Assembly: GCA_036939355.1 (NCBI GenBank)
Contig: JALLAP010000760.1
Location: 1-10,451 of the forward strand
Direction of reading: 5' to 3'
DNA from: Thalassiosira profunda
Lineage: Eukaryota > Bacillariophyta > Thalassiosirophyceae > Thalassiosirales > Thalassiosiraceae
Length of the DNA stretch: 10,451 nucleotides
Part shown: positions 7,561-10,451 of the stretch, one piece after another
Position numbering within the stretch: the first letter of the stretch is position 1
Layout: each line of letters begins with the position of its first letter
The notes under the pieces: model-generated
The model's database searches: none
The model's input: only the letters and a program-made list of their open reading frames with translations
Told to the model about the DNA's origin: nothing
Position numbers and translations under genes: made by a program

Positions 7561-9453
7561 TCACCAGAATCCGTCACCCTGTTTTACAGCAAAGGCTTTG
7601 TAGAACGCTTTCCCCTTCTCGGTAATGAGTGGCGCGTCCGGACAGGGAATCTTGCTCGGCTTATCGCGATAGTGACAAGTAATCAGCGGTTCTGCCGAGC
7701 AGCAGTGCTTTGCAAGATCGTCACCTCCGTTAATCTCGTGCGCCTCCTTCCCTACGCACTCGTCCTGCATGTACCATTCGCCCATCTGCTGAAAGAATTT
7801 CACCTTGTCGTCTTTGTTGTTCGTCCACGACATGTGAAACATTATTGCATTGGATTCGCCCTTTACAAGTTTCTTCATCGCCTCCTTCTTGCGATGGAAT
7901 TGCAGTCCGCCCGGAAACTCCTCCATTTCCTTGGCGAATACTTTCACAGTGAGGCCCATAAGCGAGTTGTGCTCGGCCAACAGCGCAATGAGGACCTGCT
8001 GATGGCTCGACCATGCAGTAATAAGATCGGCCGAGTAGATGAAGTGCCGGAACAAATGCCGCGTTCGGTCGTTGCTGCGCACGAAATAGAAGCCAGTATT
8101 CGCACTGTACGGCGCGTATCGCTCCTGCCTCGAGCCGTCGTCTTGGAAGTACATGTCGAATTCGGGCAGGGATTTGTCCTCGAAGTAGTCGAGCGGTGGC
8201 TTGAACCACACAACATCCACATCCTGGAACAGAAGATCGTAGCCGAGCTCGTTGACCAGCTGGACGCATAGGACCTTTGCAAACATGACGCTCGAGAAGG
8301 TGGCATCGCCGTAGATGGCCGCTTCCTCTTTTGGTATTGATGCCATCATCTTCCCTTCGTAGAAAGCTGTGAGGCCCATTCCCTCTGCCAACTCCTTTGT
8401 TTCAATATCCGTAGGAAAGACCAGCACGTTGCTCAGATCGAACCCTCTGGCGCGAGCGGAACATGCAAAGTTCATCAGCAGCTCCGATTGGCCGTGGTTG
8501 CAGGTCAGCACCACCACAGTCTTCGAGTTCATCTTTTCCAGAACAATCTTGAGCCGCGACTTGATGCCTTTCACTTCAGTGAGGTACGTCAACATCTTTT
8601 CCTGATGCGTCTCGACGTGCTTTTGCTTGGGCGGAGGAAACTCTTGCTTCCCGGCCGCAGTCCAACCCCGCGAAGTCAATTTCAGTGGCATGTTGGCATT
8701 CAACTTTCCCTTCTCATCGGGCCTCCTCATCCATCTTTGCACGTGATAGCTCGGATATTGCCCTCCCACCAGTGCCAAGCATTGTCGCGTGTTGCCGGGA
8801 TTGTTCGTCAGTATCACATTCATCGTCTCGCAGTTTTCCGTGGCAGCCGCTGCCGAAAGCTTTTGCAGGGGCTTCGATGGATCGTTGTACCGCGCCGCTC
8901 TGGCGATATTTTCGTCGGATGGCAGTGCATCCTTTGTGTTGTACAAGATGATTGCATCCAAATCCTCAGTGTGAGGGTTGGGAGGGACACCGAAATCGAA
9001 GGTCTCGTGCAAATCATCCTTTGCAACCCGCACGAGGCCCTGAGCAAAGTGCAAAATGCTCTTGGAGAACAGCGACGATCCACTCCTATTCCTAAGAGGC
9101 GGCGGTGGATCGTCATGCGTAACCGATGGCAGTGTTTTGCATAGCTCTTCGCGCTGCTCCCTGAGTTTCTGATTGACCTGCACCTCCACCCTACGCTGCA
9201 CTTCTGCATCTGATAGAATGGTTGGTGCACCATCATCTTTAGCGGCCTGTAACCCCGTCCACACGCCGGCATAGAAGGCAAGGGCAGACGAAGATAATAG
9301 GAGGGAAATCCAGGTGATGGTTCGGAATTGTTGTGGAGACGACGACGATCGCTTCGCTCGGCTGCTGGGTGCGTGGACCGTGCCGTTGCTGCCGTTGCCA
9401 ACATTGGCGGACCGAGCCCTGCCTCTCCTTTCCGCGGCGTAGGACGCCTCCAT
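7561..9453 (-). CDS. Type II membrane glycosyltransferase, nucleotide-diphospho-sugar transferase (GT77-like)
   Basis: The 630-residue product has a basic tail, one membrane anchor (about 46-66, ITWISLLLSSSALAFYAG), a coiled-coil-prone stem (80-105) and a lumenal catalytic region. The C-terminal half matches the nucleotide-diphospho-sugar transferase family (PF03407; GT77 includes plant RRA and RGXT arabinosyl- and xylosyltransferases). It shows VVVLTCNHGQSELLMNFACS, then LLFQDVDVVWFKPP with the metal-binding DVD at 411-413, ANTGFYFVRS (451-460) and MFHMSW (538-543). The N-terminal domain (165-245, including NCETMNV and YHVQRWMR) resembles extra domains of algal members (from memory). The tail carries several cysteines (566, 584, 585, 593, 604), probably disulfides. 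It probably adds a pentose or hexose to glycoproteins or polysaccharides in the Golgi; donor and acceptor are unknown. The frame is open a little upstream of ATG 9453, but without an ATG. Confidence 0.87.
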   Translation of the reverse strand: MEASYAAERRGRARSANVGNGSNGTVHAPSSRAKRSSSSPQQFRTITWISLLLSSSALAFYAGVWTGLQAAKDDGAPTILSDAEVQRRVEVQVNQKLREQREELCKTLPSVTHDDPPPPLRNRSGSSLFSKSILHFAQGLVRVAKDDLHETFDFGVPPNPHTEDLDAIILYNTKDALPSDENIARAARYNDPSKPLQKLSAAAATENCETMNVILTNNPGNTRQCLALVGGQYPSYHVQRWMRRPDEKGKLNANMPLKLTSRGWTAAGKQEFPPPKQKHVETHQEKMLTYLTEVKGIKSRLKIVLEKMNSKTVVVLTCNHGQSELLMNFACSARARGFDLSNVLVFPTDIETKELAEGMGLTAFYEGKMMASIPKEEAAIYGDATFSSVMFAKVLCVQLVNELGYDLLFQDVDVVWFKPPLDYFEDKSLPEFDMYFQDDGSRQERYAPYSANTGFYFVRSNDRTRHLFRHFIYSADLITAWSSHQQVLIALLAEHNSLMGLTVKVFAKEMEEFPGGLQFHRKKEAMKKLVKGESNAIMFHMSWTNNKDDKVKFFQQMGEWYMQDECVGKEAHEINGGDDLAKHCCSAEPLITCHYRDKPSKIPCPDAPLITEKGKAFYKAFAVKQGDGFW

Positions 9454-9856
9454 TGAGAGTGGAGGCGACGCCCACAGCAAATGTCTGCCCGGCGAGACGC
9501 GCCGCCAAATTGCCGCCCCCTGCTAGCCCCTGCTCCTCCTCCCCAAAGCAGCAACCACCTTCGCCTCGCTCGCCTCCCCGCGCCGAGAGCCGAGAGTGAG
9601 TTTGGCTGGGGTAAACGTAGATAATACTTACGTCCAAGGGTACACATACCCATAGGATATTTATATCTCTCTAAACGATCAGTATGCGGTACATATAATG
9701 ACTTGGGATGCACCTTGACCCCCAACAGAAGGAGGGGTAGCCCTTTTCTGGGAGCGGCAGCGGCTCACCTCTCACCTCACCAGCGACTATTGTAGGGGGC
9801 GCCGTGGCCGCGGCGGTTTGCAGCAGGCGACGCAGCCCTCCGGCTCCGCGCACATT
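9454..9856. promoter_or_regulatory. Divergent intergenic region, no gene seen
   Basis: These 403 bases separate the start codons of the glycosyltransferase and the last gene. The left part is GC- and pyrimidine-rich with a repeated CCCCTGCT (9517-9524, 9527-9534). The middle (about 9615-9705) is AT-rich and includes GATATTTATATC (9656-9667), a TATA-like near-palindrome, and ACATATAATG. Open frames across it are shadows of the flanking genes. It probably holds both promoters; no single element can be proven. Confidence 0.5.
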
Positions 9857-10451
9857 ATGCCGAACAGCTACCAATGGATCCCTCCCCACCGGCCGCCTCC
9901 CGCGGACCCCTCCCTCGCCGGGAAGATCGCGCGGCTCGGCCCCGTGGGAAAGTGCCTTGAGGCGGCGCTGGACGAGTTGCTCGCCGATGATCGAGCGTCG
10001 ATTGGAGGCAGCCGTCAGGAGGGGGCGGTTGGGGGTGCAGACAATGGCAATCAAAGTACGGATGAACTATTTGCAACTAGAAAGAGAAAGCGTGGTGCGG
10101 ACATTGGCGATGACGAGCGTGCGATGCGCGACGGATCTGTCAGGGAGGCACCGCATGAAGACGACGATGGCACCTCGGCATCGGCACCTGGCAACCATCT
10201 TCGAGTGGACGAATCAACGTCCACCTCCATCCTGGAAGCGTACGGCAAGGCAGTGGCAGAAACAAAGTTCGACCGCCAAAGGGAGAAATCTGCAACGCCA
10301 TCCAACGATGCAGCAATTGCGCCCGCGGCCCTGCTCCAGGGGGAAATCGACCACTTCAACCGCGTGGGAGGGCAGTGGCGCATCGTGGTCAAGAACGCCG
10401 TGCTGAAAGGACGATCGACGACCAAAGTTGTTATGCGCAAAAAGAGGAGGA
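9857..10451 (+). CDS. Partial protein, probably nuclear, function unknown (runs off right edge)
   Basis: An ATG at 9857 (A at -3) opens a frame with no stop to the window end, giving 198 residues plus one base. The N-terminus is proline-rich (WIPPHRPPPADPSLAGKI), followed by a short helix (GPVGKCLEAALDELLADD). A basic RKRKRG patch near residue 75 is a possible nuclear localisation signal, and an acidic, alanine/serine-rich linker follows. The last part is the most conserved-looking: LLQGEIDHFNRVGGQWRI, then VVKNAVLKGRSTTKVVMRKK, ending in a basic cluster. I do not recognise the family. Two overlapping frames on the opposite strand and one in another plus frame are shorter and start without ATG or lack domain-like sequence. 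The 3' end and true length are unknown. Confidence 0.62.
   Translation, partial: MPNSYQWIPPHRPPPADPSLAGKIARLGPVGKCLEAALDELLADDRASIGGSRQEGAVGGADNGNQSTDELFATRKRKRGADIGDDERAMRDGSVREAPHEDDDGTSASAPGNHLRVDESTSTSILEAYGKAVAETKFDRQREKSATPSNDAAIAPAALLQGEIDHFNRVGGQWRIVVKNAVLKGRSTTKVVMRKKRR

Noticed and set aside
7543..8271. 242-codon plus-strand frame opposite the glycosyltransferase
   Set aside because: It is antisense to the conserved DVD-containing catalytic region, which is clearly coding on the minus strand.
2998..9453. A biosynthetic gene cluster linking sulfotransferase and glycosyltransferase
   Set aside because: Genes between them are unrelated and on alternating strands, and no other pathway enzymes are present. 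Kept only as a low-interest observation.
9804..10406. 200-codon plus-strand frame overlapping the right-edge gene
   Set aside because: It starts with GTG and its product is arginine-, proline- and serine-rich, typical of a shadow frame. The frame from ATG 9857 has a better start context and a more protein-like composition.
9671..10440. Minus-strand frames (9671-10054, 10051-10440) opposite the right-edge gene
   Set aside because: Their composition is that of antisense shadows of GC-rich coding sequence, and no domain is visible.
1..10451. tRNA, rRNA, CRISPR array, transposon or phage-like element
   Set aside because: I looked for tRNA-like arms, regularly spaced repeats, terminal inverted repeats and transposase-type sequence and saw none.

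Overview
This window looks like a piece of a compact nuclear genome from a protist, most likely a microalga of the stramenopile kind. The evidence is eukaryote-type protein families (RUS/DUF647, SPRY, a type II membrane sulfotransferase, a GT77-like glycosyltransferase) and short GT-AG introns of about 59-79 bases that interrupt otherwise good reading frames. There are no bacterial operons, ribosome binding sites or mobile elements. The stramenopile placement is an inference from family resemblance, not proven by the sequence.

Eight genes are packed on strictly alternating strands. From left to right they are: a RUS-family membrane protein (minus, C-terminal end cut by the window edge, one intron); a SPRY plus META-like protein (plus); a Golgi-type sulfotransferase (minus); a large conserved protein of unknown function with two cysteine-pair motifs (plus); a small three-exon gene of unknown function (minus, tentative); a basic, phosphosite-rich protein with a destruction-box-like motif (plus); a type II membrane glycosyltransferase of the nucleotide-diphospho-sugar transferase family (minus); and a partial proline-rich, probably nuclear protein running off the right edge (plus).

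Because the strands alternate, genes form divergent pairs sharing promoters (gaps of 268, 50, 21 and 403 bases) and convergent pairs (gaps of 90, 76 and 51 bases). The 50- and 21-base divergent gaps are too short for two separate promoters. The 5' untranslated leaders or promoter elements of those genes must therefore overlap the neighbouring gene.

The genes do not form an evident pathway. The one functional theme is that the sulfotransferase and the glycosyltransferase are both predicted single-pass Golgi enzymes that could build or sulfate cell-surface or secreted glycans. I found no CRISPR array, rRNA, tRNA, transposon or clear new defence-like system. The least explained items are the 698-codon gene, with its hairpins and its upstream reading frame, and the small spliced gene.
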